Origin: Halomonas sp. JB37
Lineage (GTDB): Bacteria > Pseudomonadota > Gammaproteobacteria > Pseudomonadales > Halomonadaceae
Reading direction: 5' to 3'
Length of the DNA stretch: 64,000 bases
NCBI RefSeq assembly: GCF_002332255.1
Contig: NZ_NRGW01000001.1
Coordinates: 2,170,001-2,234,000, forward strand
The translations under genes and the position numbers were made by a program. The notes beneath the pieces were generated by a model. It searched no databases. It saw nothing but the letters and a program-made list of their open reading frames with translations, and was not told where the DNA came from. This document shows positions 7,350 to 16,558 of the stretch, in pieces; position 1 is the first letter of the stretch, and the number at the start of each line of letters is the position of its first letter.

Positions 7350-7583
7350 ATGGCGGCGAGTGCTGGCGAGCTTTACGAGACGATGAAAGTTCGATTGGGG
7401 ATGCAGGAAGAAGGCATCACTAATCCACGTTCAGCAGTTAAGATCGCGACTCGAGAGTTGGTCAAAAAGCTGTCTAAAATTGATTCAAACGAAGAGATCG
7501 AGGTCAGTTTCAGCGAAGCCTCAGCAGCAAAGTACGTTCGCGTGTTGACTGGGGAAGTTCTTGCTGAGATCCCGAGAGAATGA
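7350..7583 (+). CDS. Small hypothetical cassette protein
   Basis: The 77-residue acidic/basic soluble protein starts at ATG 7350 with CGAGAGGA upstream. Predicted content is mainly helical at the N-terminus (AGELYETMKVRLGMQEEG) with a strand-like end (KYVRVLTGEVLAEIPRE). I recognise no family. It lies 18 bp after an attC-like site, as a cassette gene would, but no attC is visible behind it, so it may be the last and truncated cassette before the chromosomal backbone at rlmF. Confidence 0.6.
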   Translation: MAASAGELYETMKVRLGMQEEGITNPRSAVKIATRELVKKLSKIDSNEEIEVSFSEASAAKYVRVLTGEVLAEIPRE

Positions 7584-7649
7584 AACTCATCCTCTGAAAA
7601 GGAGGGATTACCATATCACAGCATGCTCATACGCCACTTCAGAAACGCT

Positions 7650-8594
7650 TCAGATGAATGTCCAGGCCAATATCCTCGTCATCTTATTTCCCTGCGTCAT
7701 CTCTATTTCCCGTATATCAACGGCACCGAGCTTACGCATCAACTTCGTGGCAGGTTTCACATTGTCGGCTTTTGAAATCAGGCTGCTAAACCACTGGCAT
7801 TGAGTGGAATACACTTGGCTTTCTTTTATTAGCTTTTTAAGAAACAGCTGTTCGCCTCCCTTGCACCAAAGCTCTGCCCCCATCCCGCCAAAATTCAGCG
7901 TAGGAGATTTGGTCTTTGCTTTTTTTTCACCGCGACTACGCGCAAGGTTATTGAGTTTAAGCTGGCTGCCTTTCAGTGCTTCATCAAGCGAGGCGTGGAA
8001 GGGTGGGTTGCATACGCTGACGTCAAAGAACTCCCCAGCTTGAATGATCCCTTCAAACATGTGGTTTTTATCGTGCTGCGTGCGCAGCGTGAAGCGATCT
8101 TTGAGCGTGGGGTTGTTGGCGATAATCGTGGCGACGTTCTCAAGTGACTGAGCGCTAATCTCGCTACCGACACACTGCCATCCGTAAATTTGGCAGGCCA
8201 GTAGCGGGTAGATTCCATTCGCCCCCGTTCCTATATCGAGTAGCTTGATGCTGGGATTTTTACGTCCAAGCCCGAGCTCAATTAAATCGGCCATGTAATG
8301 GATATAGTCAGCCCTGCCTGGGATGGGAGGGCAAAGCGCGCCCTCTGGAATATCCCAATCGGTAATGTTGTAGTAGCGATTTAATAACGCGGCGTTGAGC
8401 GTTTTAACTGCCAACGGGTCTGCGAAATCGATAGAAAGCTCGCCATGAGCGTTCGGTTTCACATGGGGGGCTAGTGCAGGGTGGCTTTCTACGAGCGCTG
8501 GGAAGTCATAGCCTTGGTTATGTAGATTCTTCGGGTGCAGGCCTTTGCGAACAGACTTGGCTCGGCTTTTTTCACTTCTATGCAGGGTGGTCAC
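7650..8594 (-). CDS. rlmF: 23S rRNA (adenine(1618)-N(6))-methyltransferase RlmF
   Basis: RlmF methylates N6 of A1618 in 23S rRNA using SAM. The 314-residue product has a length like the E. coli enzyme. Seen are the family N-terminus (LHPKNLHNQGYDFPALVESH), the SAM-binding loop LDIGTGANGIYP (about 119-130), and the amino-methylase catalytic motif NPPFH (196-200) in SVCNPPFHASLDEA. The gene is convergent with the last integron cassette. It marks the start of ordinary chromosomal sequence. Confidence 0.92.
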   Translation of the reverse strand: MTTLHRSEKSRAKSVRKGLHPKNLHNQGYDFPALVESHPALAPHVKPNAHGELSIDFADPLAVKTLNAALLNRYYNITDWDIPEGALCPPIPGRADYIHYMADLIELGLGRKNPSIKLLDIGTGANGIYPLLACQIYGWQCVGSEISAQSLENVATIIANNPTLKDRFTLRTQHDKNHMFEGIIQAGEFFDVSVCNPPFHASLDEALKGSQLKLNNLARSRGEKKAKTKSPTLNFGGMGAELWCKGGEQLFLKKLIKESQVYSTQCQWFSSLISKADNVKPATKLMRKLGAVDIREIEMTQGNKMTRILAWTFI

Positions 8595-8682
8595 AGTAAT
8601 AGGCCTGGGGCTTGGCGTTCGATGGATTTACATTACAGGTAAATGCACTTGATAACGCTTGCTTATGCTAGGCGCATCGCTA

Positions 8683-9021
8683 TTAACACTTTCCTTCCGC
8701 CACCAGCCCTGCGCGATACTCTCGGCCATGTTGATCCAACCAAGCGTCCGCTTGGGCTTTACCCTCTGTTGCTAGCCGTTGCTCATATTCTGCTTCCATG
8801 GCGCGGCGCTCGGGGCCTGGGCCGGAGTTCGCGAAGCAGCGGCTTGACACGGAATTAGATCCCGTGGTTCCGCTGGCAATATCTCCTGAAAGCTTATTGG
8901 CCATTACGCTTGTAGAGGACTGCCCCAGCGGCATAGGATCGACAGGGGCATATTGAGCAAAAGCGGTGCCCAATGGAAAAAGCACCCATGCAGTGGTGAT
9001 ACTAAGAAGAGTACGCTTCAT
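8683..9021 (-). CDS. Small secreted hypothetical protein
   Basis: A 112-residue protein with a clear Sec signal peptide (MKRTLLSITTAWVLFPLGTA, FAQ) and a mature part with two cysteines (SSRCFANSG and the last residue). The second half is highly charged and helical (RRAMEAEYEQRLATEGKAQA). No family is recognised. It is probably periplasmic, perhaps with a disulfide. It is monocistronic, between rlmF and the leu LysR gene. Confidence 0.7.
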   Translation of the reverse strand: MKRTLLSITTAWVLFPLGTAFAQYAPVDPMPLGQSSTSVMANKLSGDIASGTTGSNSVSSRCFANSGPGPERRAMEAEYEQRLATEGKAQADAWLDQHGREYRAGLVAEGKC

Positions 9022-9261
9022 GTCGTTTCATCTCACATTTTTATCTAAATGAGTGCCGCTGCCTTGGCGGTATTGCCACTAATACGTCGCTCTTAAAAGG
9101 TACTCAACCGGCGGAAGGTAGTCCAGTGGTAATCTTCTTTCTTACAAAGCCGCTATTCGTAGACATTCAGCTCGCACTGAGTAAGTGCCCGTTACTTTTT
9201 AGCCCATTGCTTTTAATTAAGAAATACGCAGATGTTTCAGCGTGACCGTATTGCTAAGCCG

Positions 9262-10179
9262 CTATAGCATTGCTGCATGGCTTGATGCCTTTTCTAGCTG
9301 TTCAACCATGCGACGAGCGGCGTTAGAAGGCGTGCGGTTGGTATGTACTAAATAGCCTAATGAGCGATAGATGGGCGCCGTGTCGACATTGAGTTCTACG
9401 AGCTCACTGTCGATCATCTTCTCTGGTAGCAGGCTCCAGCCTAAGCCAACGCTGCACATCATCTTAAGCGTTTCTAAATAGTTGGTTGCCATACTGACCG
9501 GTAGCTGTAGGCCGGCTTCATGGAACCGCTGAGCAATGAGCGAGCCGGTAAATGTCTTGGCCCCGGGCATCACGCAGCTATAGTCACACAGCGCCGCGAG
9601 TGAAAGGCCTTTATGACCTGCCGATTTATGATGAGACTGGGGCTGATTGGCAAGAGGGTGGTCCGTCGCGCACACAAAACACAGCCGGTCACGCCATAAC
9701 TCGACAACGTGTAGCTGTGCATAGGGGTGAGGTGCCAGCGTCACCACTGCCATTTCCAGGGTGCCGTCTAAAACACCTTGATACGCCTGTTCAGAGTCAA
9801 GAAAGTGCAGGTCTAGCTCTACCTCTGGATGGCGCTGAGTGTACTGCTTGAGTAGCGGCGGTAAACGGTGCAAACCGATGTGATGGCTGGTCGCAAGCGT
9901 TAAACGCCCACCTACCTGGCCTGAAAGATTGGCTAGCGCACGGCGACTATCTTCTACGGTAAATAGAATGCTTCGGGCTTGGGGTAGCAGCACGCTTCCG
10001 GCCTCGGTCAATGCAATGCGCCGCCCTATGCGATCGAATAAACGCGTGCCCACCTGGGATTCCAGCGTCGCAATGCGCTTGCTCACCGCCGGCTGGGTTA
10101 AGTGGAGCTGTTCGGCCGCGCGCGAGAAACTTTGCGTATCGGCCACGGCCAGAAAAGCCTGTAGGCTTTGAGTATCCAT
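9262..10179 (-). CDS. LysR-family regulator divergent from leuC
   Basis: The 305-residue protein has an N-terminal winged HTH (ADTQSFSRAAEQLHLTQPAV, SKRIATLESQ) and a LysR substrate-binding domain. It is divergent from leuC with a 155-bp gap. The same pairing is found next to leuCDB in Pseudomonas genomes, so it may control the leu genes, but that is inference from position. An inverted repeat of the T-N11-A type lies 7 bp before its start. Confidence 0.88.
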   Translation of the reverse strand: MDTQSLQAFLAVADTQSFSRAAEQLHLTQPAVSKRIATLESQVGTRLFDRIGRRIALTEAGSVLLPQARSILFTVEDSRRALANLSGQVGGRLTLATSHHIGLHRLPPLLKQYTQRHPEVELDLHFLDSEQAYQGVLDGTLEMAVVTLAPHPYAQLHVVELWRDRLCFVCATDHPLANQPQSHHKSAGHKGLSLAALCDYSCVMPGAKTFTGSLIAQRFHEAGLQLPVSMATNYLETLKMMCSVGLGWSLLPEKMIDSELVELNVDTAPIYRSLGYLVHTNRTPSNAARRMVEQLEKASSHAAML

Positions 10180-10185
10180 TTTGGT

Positions 10186-10200
10186 ATTCCTGATTGGAAT
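10186..10200. promoter_or_regulatory. LysR-type binding site
   Basis: Perfect dyad ATTCC-TGATT-GGAAT, which fits the T-N11-A LysR box, sits between the divergent lysR and leuC genes close to the lysR start. It is a likely autoregulatory or recognition site. Confidence 0.6.
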
Positions 10201-10334
10201 CTAAACTATGAATAACATGAATTGCTTTTATGCGCAGCCCGCGTAACACTCTAACCATCACTGGCACAGAGATGCCAGCAAGACCCATTAGCACGACCAA
10301 CTAGCAAGAAAAGGGCGCAGCCCGGGAGAACCAC

Positions 10335-11786
10335 ATGTCAGGTCAAACGCTTTACGACAAACTCTGGAACCAGCACTTGGTCAAACAACGCGATGACGGC
10401 ACCGCGTTGATTTATATCGATCGCCAGCTGCTTCACGAAGTGACTTCGCCTCAAGCGTTTGAAGGCCTGCGCTTAGCTAATCGCAAGCCATGGCGTTTAG
10501 ATGCCAACCTAGCCACGCCCGATCACAACGTGCCAACCACGGTGAAAGAACGTGCCGAGGGTAATAGTGGGATTAAAGACCCTGTGTCGCTTATTCAGGT
10601 GCAAACCCTGGACGACAACTGCCTTGAGTATGGCATTGAAGAGTTCAAAATTAACGATCCACGCCAAGGCATTGTTCACGTAGTGGGCCCTGAGCAGGGT
10701 GCAACACTGCCGGGCATGACCGTGGTGTGCGGCGACTCTCATACGGCCACTCATGGTGCCTTTGGCGCATTGGCTCACGGTATCGGCACGTCGGAAGTTG
10801 AGCACGTGATGGCAACTCAGTGCTTGCTGGCGCAAAAAATGAAGAATATGCAGGTGCGCGTCGAAGGCGAGCTAGGTCTAGGCGTTACTGCTAAAGACGT
10901 TGTGCTAGCGATTATCGGCCAAATCGGCACCGCTGGCGGTACTGGCTATGCGATTGAGTTTGCGGGCAGCGCCATTGCCTCGCTCTCTATGGAAGGCCGC
11001 ATGACCGTTTGTAATATGGCCATTGAAGCGGGTGCCCGGGTGGGTTTGATTGCCGTAGACGATACCACGATTGATTACCTTGGCCAGCGCCCCTTTGCCC
11101 CTACCGCGGAGCAGTGGGAAGCGGCCGTGTCTGACTGGCGCCAGTTGGTGTCCGATAAAGATGCCGCATTTGATAAAGTCGTTACTCTGAAAGCTGAAGA
11201 GATTGAACCCCAGGTGAGCTGGGGCACCAGCCCTGAGATGGTCACCGGTATTTCTGGCCAGGTGCCTGACCCGTTCGCCGCGCAAGATGAAACCGTTCAA
11301 CGTAGCCACACTCGCGCGCTGGAGTACATGGGGCTGCACGCCAACCAGAAAATCACCGATATCAAGCTGGATAAAATCTTTATTGGTTCCTGCACTAACT
11401 CGCGTATTGAAGATCTGCGTGAGGCCGCCAAGGTTGCCCAGGGCAAGAAAGTGGCTAGCTCGATTAAGCTTGCTATGGTCGTGCCGGGCTCTGGTTTGGT
11501 AAAGCGTCAGGCAGAAGCCGAAGGCTTGGATAAAATCTTTATTGAAGCCGGTTTTGAGTGGCGCGAACCGGGTTGCTCTATGTGTTTGGCCATGAATGCG
11601 GATAAGTTGGGTGCTGGGGAACACTGTGCATCAACGTCTAACCGCAACTTTGAAGGCCGCCAGGGCTACGGTGGCCGCACTCACTTGGTCAGCCCCGCTA
11701 TGGCCGCTGCAGCGGCCATAGCGGGTCATTTTGTTGACGTGCGCACCTTGCCAGCCAATGACGCCACTCACGCTCAGGAGGCCTAA
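10335..11786 (+). CDS. leuC: 3-isopropylmalate dehydratase large subunit
   Basis: LeuC with LeuD isomerises 2-isopropylmalate to 3-isopropylmalate in leucine synthesis. The 483-residue product carries the three cluster-ligand cysteines of the aconitase family: Cys353 in GSCTNSR and Cys414 and Cys417 in EPGCSMC. The N-terminal [20 protein letters not shown] and the catalytic segment [13 protein letters not shown] are typical. The C-terminus has a short extra tail ending in HAQEA. RBS GGGAGA lies before ATG 10335. leuD follows after 3 bp. Confidence 0.97.
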   Translation: MSGQTLYDKLWNQHLVKQRDDGTALIYIDRQLLHEVTSPQAFEGLRLANRKPWRLDANLATPDHNVPTTVKERAEGNSGIKDPVSLIQVQTLDDNCLEYGIEEFKINDPRQGIVHVVGPEQGATLPGMTVVCGDSHTATHGAFGALAHGIGTSEVEHVMATQCLLAQKMKNMQVRVEGELGLGVTAKDVVLAIIGQIGTAGGTGYAIEFAGSAIASLSMEGRMTVCNMAIEAGARVGLIAVDDTTIDYLGQRPFAPTAEQWEAAVSDWRQLVSDKDAAFDKVVTLKAEEIEPQVSWGTSPEMVTGISGQVPDPFAAQDETVQRSHTRALEYMGLHANQKITDIKLDKIFIGSCTNSRIEDLREAAKVAQGKKVASSIKLAMVVPGSGLVKRQAEAEGLDKIFIEAGFEWREPGCSMCLAMNADKLGAGEHCASTSNRNFEGRQGYGGRTHLVSPAMAAAAAIAGHFVDVRTLPANDATHAQEA

Positions 11787-11789
11787 GCC

Positions 11790-12437
11790 ATGAAAAAGTT
11801 TACCCGTTTTGAAGGTGTGGTCGCGCCGCTTGATCGCGCTAACGTCGACACCGATTTGATTATTCCAAAGCAATTTTTGAAATCGATTAAACGCACCGGC
11901 TTTGGCGTTAACCTGTTTGATGAATTGCGTTATCTAGATGAGGGGCAGCCAGGGCAGGACTGTTCGCAGCGCCCGCTGAACCCTGATTTTGTGCTGAATC
12001 AACCACGCTTTAAAGGCGCTGAAGTGCTGCTGGCACGGCGCAATTTCGGCTGCGGCAGTTCTCGCGAGCATGCGCCTTGGGCGCTGGAAGATTTTGGTTT
12101 TAAAGTGGTGATTGCGCCCAGCTTTGCCGATATCTTTTATAACAACTCGTTCAAGAATGGCATTTTGCTGATCACCTTCCAAGAAGATGTGGTAGACCGT
12201 CTGTTTGCCGAGCTGGACGCCAATGAAGGCTATCAGTTGGATGTAGATTTAGAAAACCAGCGTGTCGTTACGCCCAGCGGCGAGGTTCTAGCGTTTGAAG
12301 TGGATGATTTCCGCAAACACTGCCTGTTGGAAGGATTGGACGATATTGGCCTGACGCTAAAAGACGAAGATGCTATTCGCGCCTTTGAGCAAAAACATAG
12401 GGCTGCGCGGCCCTGGTTATTCCGTGATACCGCCTAA
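11790..12437 (+). CDS. leuD: 3-isopropylmalate dehydratase small subunit
   Basis: LeuD is the swivelling small subunit of isopropylmalate isomerase. The 215-residue product has the family motifs [20 protein letters not shown] and [14 protein letters not shown], the latter binding substrate carboxylates. Its start ATG 11790 lies 3 bp after the leuC stop, with AGGAGG inside the leuC end (11776-11781), so the two are translationally coupled. leuB follows after 37 bp. Confidence 0.97.
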   Translation: MKKFTRFEGVVAPLDRANVDTDLIIPKQFLKSIKRTGFGVNLFDELRYLDEGQPGQDCSQRPLNPDFVLNQPRFKGAEVLLARRNFGCGSSREHAPWALEDFGFKVVIAPSFADIFYNNSFKNGILLITFQEDVVDRLFAELDANEGYQLDVDLENQRVVTPSGEVLAFEVDDFRKHCLLEGLDDIGLTLKDEDAIRAFEQKHRAARPWLFRDTA

Positions 12438-12474
12438 GCCTGACGTTTATCGATTTTATTGTTAAGGAATCTGC

Positions 12475-13554
12475 ATGACACATAAGGTCTTGTTGTTACC
12501 GGGAGATGGTATTGGTCCCGAGATTGCTGCCCAGGCGGCGCGCCTATTAAAAGCGTGCCAAGAAGCAGGTTTGGATATTGAAGTAGAAGAGGGTTTAGTG
12601 GGCGGTTCTGCCTACGACGTTCACGGCGACCCGCTGCCCGCGGAAACGCTGGCTAAAGCCAAAGCGGCCAGCGCTATCCTGCTAGCCGCAGTGGGCGGCC
12701 CTAAGTGGGATAAAATTGAAGATCTCTCTAAGCGTCCTGAAAAAGGCTTACTGGGGCTGCGTAAAAACCTTGGTTTGTTCGGCAACCTGCGCCCAGCCAT
12801 GCTTTATCCGCAGCTAGCCAGCGCCTCTAGCCTGAAGCCTGAGCTGGTAGCTGGGCTTGATATTATGATTGTGCGCGAGCTCACCGGCGGTATTTACTTT
12901 GGCCAGCCTCGTGGCATTGAAGTGCGCAACGGCGAACGCGTGGGCTTTAATACCTATATTTATTCTGAAAGCGAGATTGAGCGTATCGGTCGCGTGGCAT
13001 TTAAAATGGCCCAAAAGCGTGGCAAGAAGCTGTGCTCGGTCGATAAAGCCAATGTGCTGGAAGTGACGATTTTATGGCGCGAAGTGATGGAGCGCCTGGC
13101 ACCGGAATATCCGGACGTTGAGCTTTCGCACATGTACGTCGACAACGCAGCCATGCAGCTGGTCCGCGCGCCCAAGCAGTTTGACGTTGTTGTTACCGGC
13201 AATATGTTTGGCGATATTCTTTCTGACGCCGCCGCGATGCTGACCGGCTCTATCGGCATGCTCCCTTCGGCGTCGTTAAATGAGAGCGGGCAGGGCATGT
13301 TTGAGCCTTGCCACGGCAGCGCGCCAGATATCGCTGGGCAGAATATTGCTAACCCGCTGGCGATGATGCTGTCGGTTGCCATGATGCTGCGCTATTCGCT
13401 CGATGAGACCGCGATGGCAGAGCGCATAGAAGCCGCCGTAGGCAGCGTGCTGGATGATGGCTGGCGCACTGCGGATATTGCTTCTGACGGCATGCAAACC
13501 ATTGGCACCGAGGCAATGGGTGATGCGGTACTCGCCGCGTTTGCCAAGCAGTAA
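12475..13554 (+). CDS. leuB: 3-isopropylmalate dehydrogenase
   Basis: LeuB oxidises and decarboxylates 3-isopropylmalate with NAD. The 359-residue protein shows [11 protein letters not shown] at the N-terminus, the substrate-binding [13 protein letters not shown], and the metal/active site stretch [14 protein letters not shown]. The NAD-binding end contains [26 protein letters not shown] lies at 12464-12468. It closes the leuCDB operon. Confidence 0.97.
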   Translation: MTHKVLLLPGDGIGPEIAAQAARLLKACQEAGLDIEVEEGLVGGSAYDVHGDPLPAETLAKAKAASAILLAAVGGPKWDKIEDLSKRPEKGLLGLRKNLGLFGNLRPAMLYPQLASASSLKPELVAGLDIMIVRELTGGIYFGQPRGIEVRNGERVGFNTYIYSESEIERIGRVAFKMAQKRGKKLCSVDKANVLEVTILWREVMERLAPEYPDVELSHMYVDNAAMQLVRAPKQFDVVVTGNMFGDILSDAAAMLTGSIGMLPSASLNESGQGMFEPCHGSAPDIAGQNIANPLAMMLSVAMMLRYSLDETAMAERIEAAVGSVLDDGWRTADIASDGMQTIGTEAMGDAVLAAFAKQ

Positions 13555-13565
13555 AGTAGCGACTG

Positions 13566-13683
13566 CCTTAAGGGCGCCTGGGACAAGCCGTAGAGGGGGT
13601 CATTTGCCATGGATGGCCAATGTAGCGCCCAGGGACGGGTTTACAGCGCCCCCTCGAAGGCTTGTCGCAGGGACACCCCTTAA
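13566..13683. repeat. Long palindromic REP-like element before asd
   Basis: Nested inverted repeats enclose the element. The outermost pair is TTAAGGG with CCCTTAA, then GACAAGCC (13582-13589) with GGCTTGTC (13659-13666), then GAGGGGG (13593-13599) with CCCCCTC (13649-13655). Two smaller arms sit inside, around GCCATGGATGGC and CCCAGGGACGGG. This cloverleaf layout resembles dispersed intergenic repeats I recall from Halomonas and Marinobacter genomes. There is no second copy in the window. It separates leuB from the asd promoter and could also act as a terminator. Confidence 0.6.
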
Positions 13684-13721
13684 CCTCCCTGCTGGTTCCA
13701 AAATTACCCTAACGATTTGTG

Positions 13722-13752
13722 TATAATACAAGGACTCATTCTTTGCAGGAGG
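13722..13752 (+). promoter_or_regulatory. asd promoter -10 and strong ribosome-binding site
   Basis: An extended -10 box (TGTG then TATAAT, 13722-13727) lies 33 bp before the asd start. A perfect AGGAGG sits at 13747-13752, seven bases before the ATG at 13760. A -35 element is not convincing, as is common with extended -10 promoters. Confidence 0.65.
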
Positions 13753-13759
13753 ACTTCAT

Positions 13760-14872
13760 ATGTTGAAAGTCGGTTTCGTGGGATGGCGCGGCATGGTTGG
13801 CTCGGTGCTGATGCAACGCATGCAAGAAGATGGTGATTTTAACGGCATAGAGCCGGTTTTCTTTACCACTTCCCAGGTTGGCCAGCCCGGCCCCGACATC
13901 GGTGTAGAGGTACCTTCGCTGAAAGATGCCTTTGATATCGAGGCGCTTAAAGCGCTGGATGTCATTGTGACGTGCCAGGGCGGTGATTACACCAAGCCTG
14001 TCTATAAAGATCTACGTAGCGCTGGCTGGAAAGGCTACTGGATTGATGCCGCTAGCACGCTACGCATGGAAGACGAAGCAACAATCGTACTGGATCCGGT
14101 TAACCGCAAGGTGATCGATGACCAGCTCGCCAAAGGTGCTAAAACCTTTGTTGGCGGTAACTGCACCGTCAGCCTCATGCTTATGGGATTGGGTGGTTTG
14201 TTTGAAGCCGATATGGTCGAGTGGATGACGTCCATGACGTACCAGGCCGCTTCAGGCTCCGGTGCTAAGCACATGCGCGAGTTGCTCAATCAAATGGGAC
14301 AGCTTCATTCAAGCGTTGGCGATGAGCTGAAGAATACCTCAAGTGCGATTCTAGATATCGACCGTAAAGTAACGGCTGCTATGCGCAGCGGCGATTTTCC
14401 GACCGATAACTTTGGCGCACCGCTAGCGGGCAGCCTGTTGCCGTGGATCGACACTAAGTTAGATAACGGACAGAGTCGTGAGGAGTGGAAGGGCAGCGTT
14501 GAGACCAACAAGATTTTGGGCCTCGACAACAACCCGATTCCCATTGACGGCCTGTGTGTGCGTATTGGCGCGATGCGCTCCCATAGTCAGGCGTTCACGA
14601 TCAAGCTTAAGCATGATGTGCCGCTAGATGAGATTGAAGACCGCATTGCTAAGCACAATGAATGGGTCAAATTGATTCCTAATGATAAAGACGCCACCAT
14701 CGCTGGGCTAACGCCTGCTGCCGCTACCGGCACGCTGCAAGTGCCGGTAGGGCGCCTTCGTAAGCTACAAATGGGCGGTGAGTATCTGTCTGCGTTCAGC
14801 GTTGGCGATCAACTGCTTTGGGGCGCCGCAGAGCCGCTTAAGCGCATGCTTAAGATTTTACGCGAGCAGTAA
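13760..14872 (+). CDS. asd: Aspartate-semialdehyde dehydrogenase
   Basis: Asd reduces aspartyl phosphate to aspartate semialdehyde, the branch point to lysine/diaminopimelate, methionine and threonine. The 370-residue protein begins [19 protein letters not shown] (NADP-binding) and has the catalytic Cys135 in [10 protein letters not shown]. The base is the histidine near [14 protein letters not shown]. Length and motifs fit the Gram-negative (E. coli-like) subclass. It has its own promoter, and a strong terminator follows. Confidence 0.97.
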   Translation: MLKVGFVGWRGMVGSVLMQRMQEDGDFNGIEPVFFTTSQVGQPGPDIGVEVPSLKDAFDIEALKALDVIVTCQGGDYTKPVYKDLRSAGWKGYWIDAASTLRMEDEATIVLDPVNRKVIDDQLAKGAKTFVGGNCTVSLMLMGLGGLFEADMVEWMTSMTYQAASGSGAKHMRELLNQMGQLHSSVGDELKNTSSAILDIDRKVTAAMRSGDFPTDNFGAPLAGSLLPWIDTKLDNGQSREEWKGSVETNKILGLDNNPIPIDGLCVRIGAMRSHSQAFTIKLKHDVPLDEIEDRIAKHNEWVKLIPNDKDATIAGLTPAAATGTLQVPVGRLRKLQMGGEYLSAFSVGDQLLWGAAEPLKRMLKILREQ

Positions 14873-14898
14873 TTGACGGCGGTTGTACATCAGTCTAA

Positions 14899-14932
14899 AC
14901 GGGAAGCTGTTCGCAGCTTCCCGTTTTTTTTC
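14899..14932 (+). terminator. Intrinsic terminator after asd
   Basis: An 11-bp stem (ACGGGAAGCTG with CAGCTTCCCGT), a TTCG-type loop and eight Ts. It lies 27 bp after the asd stop. Confidence 0.93.
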
Positions 14933-15049
14933 GTGGCAACAACGCTCACGAATGGGAAATAAGCCAATATTTAGTTAAGTTATGGGGAGGGAAGTAACGC
15001 CGCCAAGTTTAGCCGGTGGGAGAAATAAAGTAATACGCTAGGGAGCTTT

Positions 15050-16423
15050 ATGAAACCAATACGCGCATGGGCTGTGTGTGTCTCACTGAGCTTGGTGAGT
15101 CCTCTCGCCATTGCCGTTGAGCTGGGGTACGCGAACGTCAGTTCTTATTTAAATGAGCCGTTGAAGGCTTCTCTATCGCTGCTTGGAAACAGTGATTACC
15201 CGTTGGAAGATATTAGCGTTAGGGTTGCCAATCAGACCGATTTCGCTGCTGCAGGGCTTGAGTGGACGCCGTCAGCCGCTAGCGTGACTGCCCAGGTTAA
15301 GGAACGACAGGGCCGCCGCCAGGTATATTTAAGTTCACAGCAGACCATGCAGGAGCCTTGGCTTGAGCTGCTGCTGACTCTGGAGTACCCAGGCGGGTCG
15401 CAGACCCGCGATGTCACGCTACTCTTTGATCCGCATGATTACGCCCAGCGCGTGGCCTTAAATAATTTTCCTAACGATGACCAACAGCGCGCTTATATCA
15501 ATCGTGGCGACACGCTATGGAGCGTTGCCGAGCGAACTAAGCCTGCAAAGGCTAGCGTTCAGCAGATGATGGCAGCGCTTGTTGACGCTAATCCTAATAT
15601 TTTTCCGTCAGGTAATGCTAACGAGATCCGAGCAGGCCAAACGCTGCGCGTGCCGAATGAAGAGCGCGTAATGGCACGCTCAAGTGTGGACATGCCGAAT
15701 GCCCCAGCAGACTCTACCCAAGCTCTGCAGACAAGCGAGACTGATCTTTCCAGCGGTGCTGCTAACGCTGATGCTTTGACAGTAGGCCGGCCCGCGGCGA
15801 TTGAAGAGGACATTGAGCCGCCTGAGGCTTTACTTCCCGGCGGGCTGGCCGAGCAGCTGCGCTCAAACCAGGCGGCGCTTCAACAGGTGCGTGACGAGCG
15901 CGAACTAATGCGTACCGAGTTAAGTGAGCTGCGCAGCGATATTGCCTCACTGGCGGAGGCGCTCAGCGATGCGCTCTCTAGCCAAGCGGTTGCTGCGGAG
16001 CAATCTCCTGCGCGACCCGCTGCCAGTACGAGCGAGGGGCAGAGTGCGAACACTTTCATCGCGGATTACCAGTGGCCGCTTGGGCTAACGGCCATCGTTC
16101 TACTGGTTGTGTTATTGATCTGGCGGCGTAAGCATCAAGATGAGACCTGGGACGACGCAGCGATGGCGAAGGCCGTGATAAAGCCCTCTGCTTCACCCAC
16201 GTTAACGCCCGGGCCGGATAAGAAGGTCGATGATGATCACAATAAACGCCCACTGGGAGAGGGTGAAAGGGATGAAAACCCCGACCACTGGCTGGTTGAT
16301 TATCATCCGCCTAACGAACAGCTTGCTACGCATCGTGCAACTGGCGCTAATCGCGCCCCTGGCTCAATCGAGGCGTCGTGGGAAATTGAGGAGGTGGCAT
16401 TCAAGCCGGTTGATAACCGGTGA
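15050..16423 (+). CDS. fimV: FimV-like LysM protein, short, 3' end altered
   Basis: FimV proteins are polar hub proteins binding peptidoglycan. This 457-residue product has a signal peptide (ending LAIA), the FimV N-terminal domain starting VELGYANVSSYLNEPLKASL, a LysM domain around 150-203 (YINRGDTLWSVAERT to RAGQTLRVPN), and a low-complexity linker. A coiled-coil part near residues 270-305, one membrane segment (LGLTAIVLLVVLLIW) and a short cytoplasmic tail follow. It is about half the Pseudomonas length and lacks the cytoplasmic TPR region. Its last residues IEEVAFKP are repeated after opgD at 18294-18318, so the present C-terminus VDNR is probably not the ancestral one. Confidence 0.85.
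   Translation: MKPIRAWAVCVSLSLVSPLAIAVELGYANVSSYLNEPLKASLSLLGNSDYPLEDISVRVANQTDFAAAGLEWTPSAASVTAQVKERQGRRQVYLSSQQTMQEPWLELLLTLEYPGGSQTRDVTLLFDPHDYAQRVALNNFPNDDQQRAYINRGDTLWSVAERTKPAKASVQQMMAALVDANPNIFPSGNANEIRAGQTLRVPNEERVMARSSVDMPNAPADSTQALQTSETDLSSGAANADALTVGRPAAIEEDIEPPEALLPGGLAEQLRSNQAALQQVRDERELMRTELSELRSDIASLAEALSDALSSQAVAAEQSPARPAASTSEGQSANTFIADYQWPLGLTAIVLLVVLLIWRRKHQDETWDDAAMAKAVIKPSASPTLTPGPDKKVDDDHNKRPLGEGERDENPDHWLVDYHPPNEQLATHRATGANRAPGSIEASWEIEEVAFKPVDNR
16384..16408 (+). repeat. Direct repeat flanking opgD, left copy
   Basis: Coding for IEEVAFKP at the end of fimV. It is 24 of 25 bases identical to 18294-18318, with 1910 bp between the copies. It brackets opgD. Confidence 0.85.
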
Positions 16424-16558
16424 CGAGGGCGCTCAAGGCTTGATGTAGGGAACTGCCGTCGAAATACGGCGTCTGAAATTCGCATCTCGCTTGCAGCTAA
16501 GAGGTCTCGGATCGTAAATGCTGCGAATTGACTGTCTACATACAAAGGATAGGTGTTC

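Noticed and set aside
13566-13683. CRISPR-like repeats
   Set aside because: The inverted repeats are nested in one copy with no spacer series.
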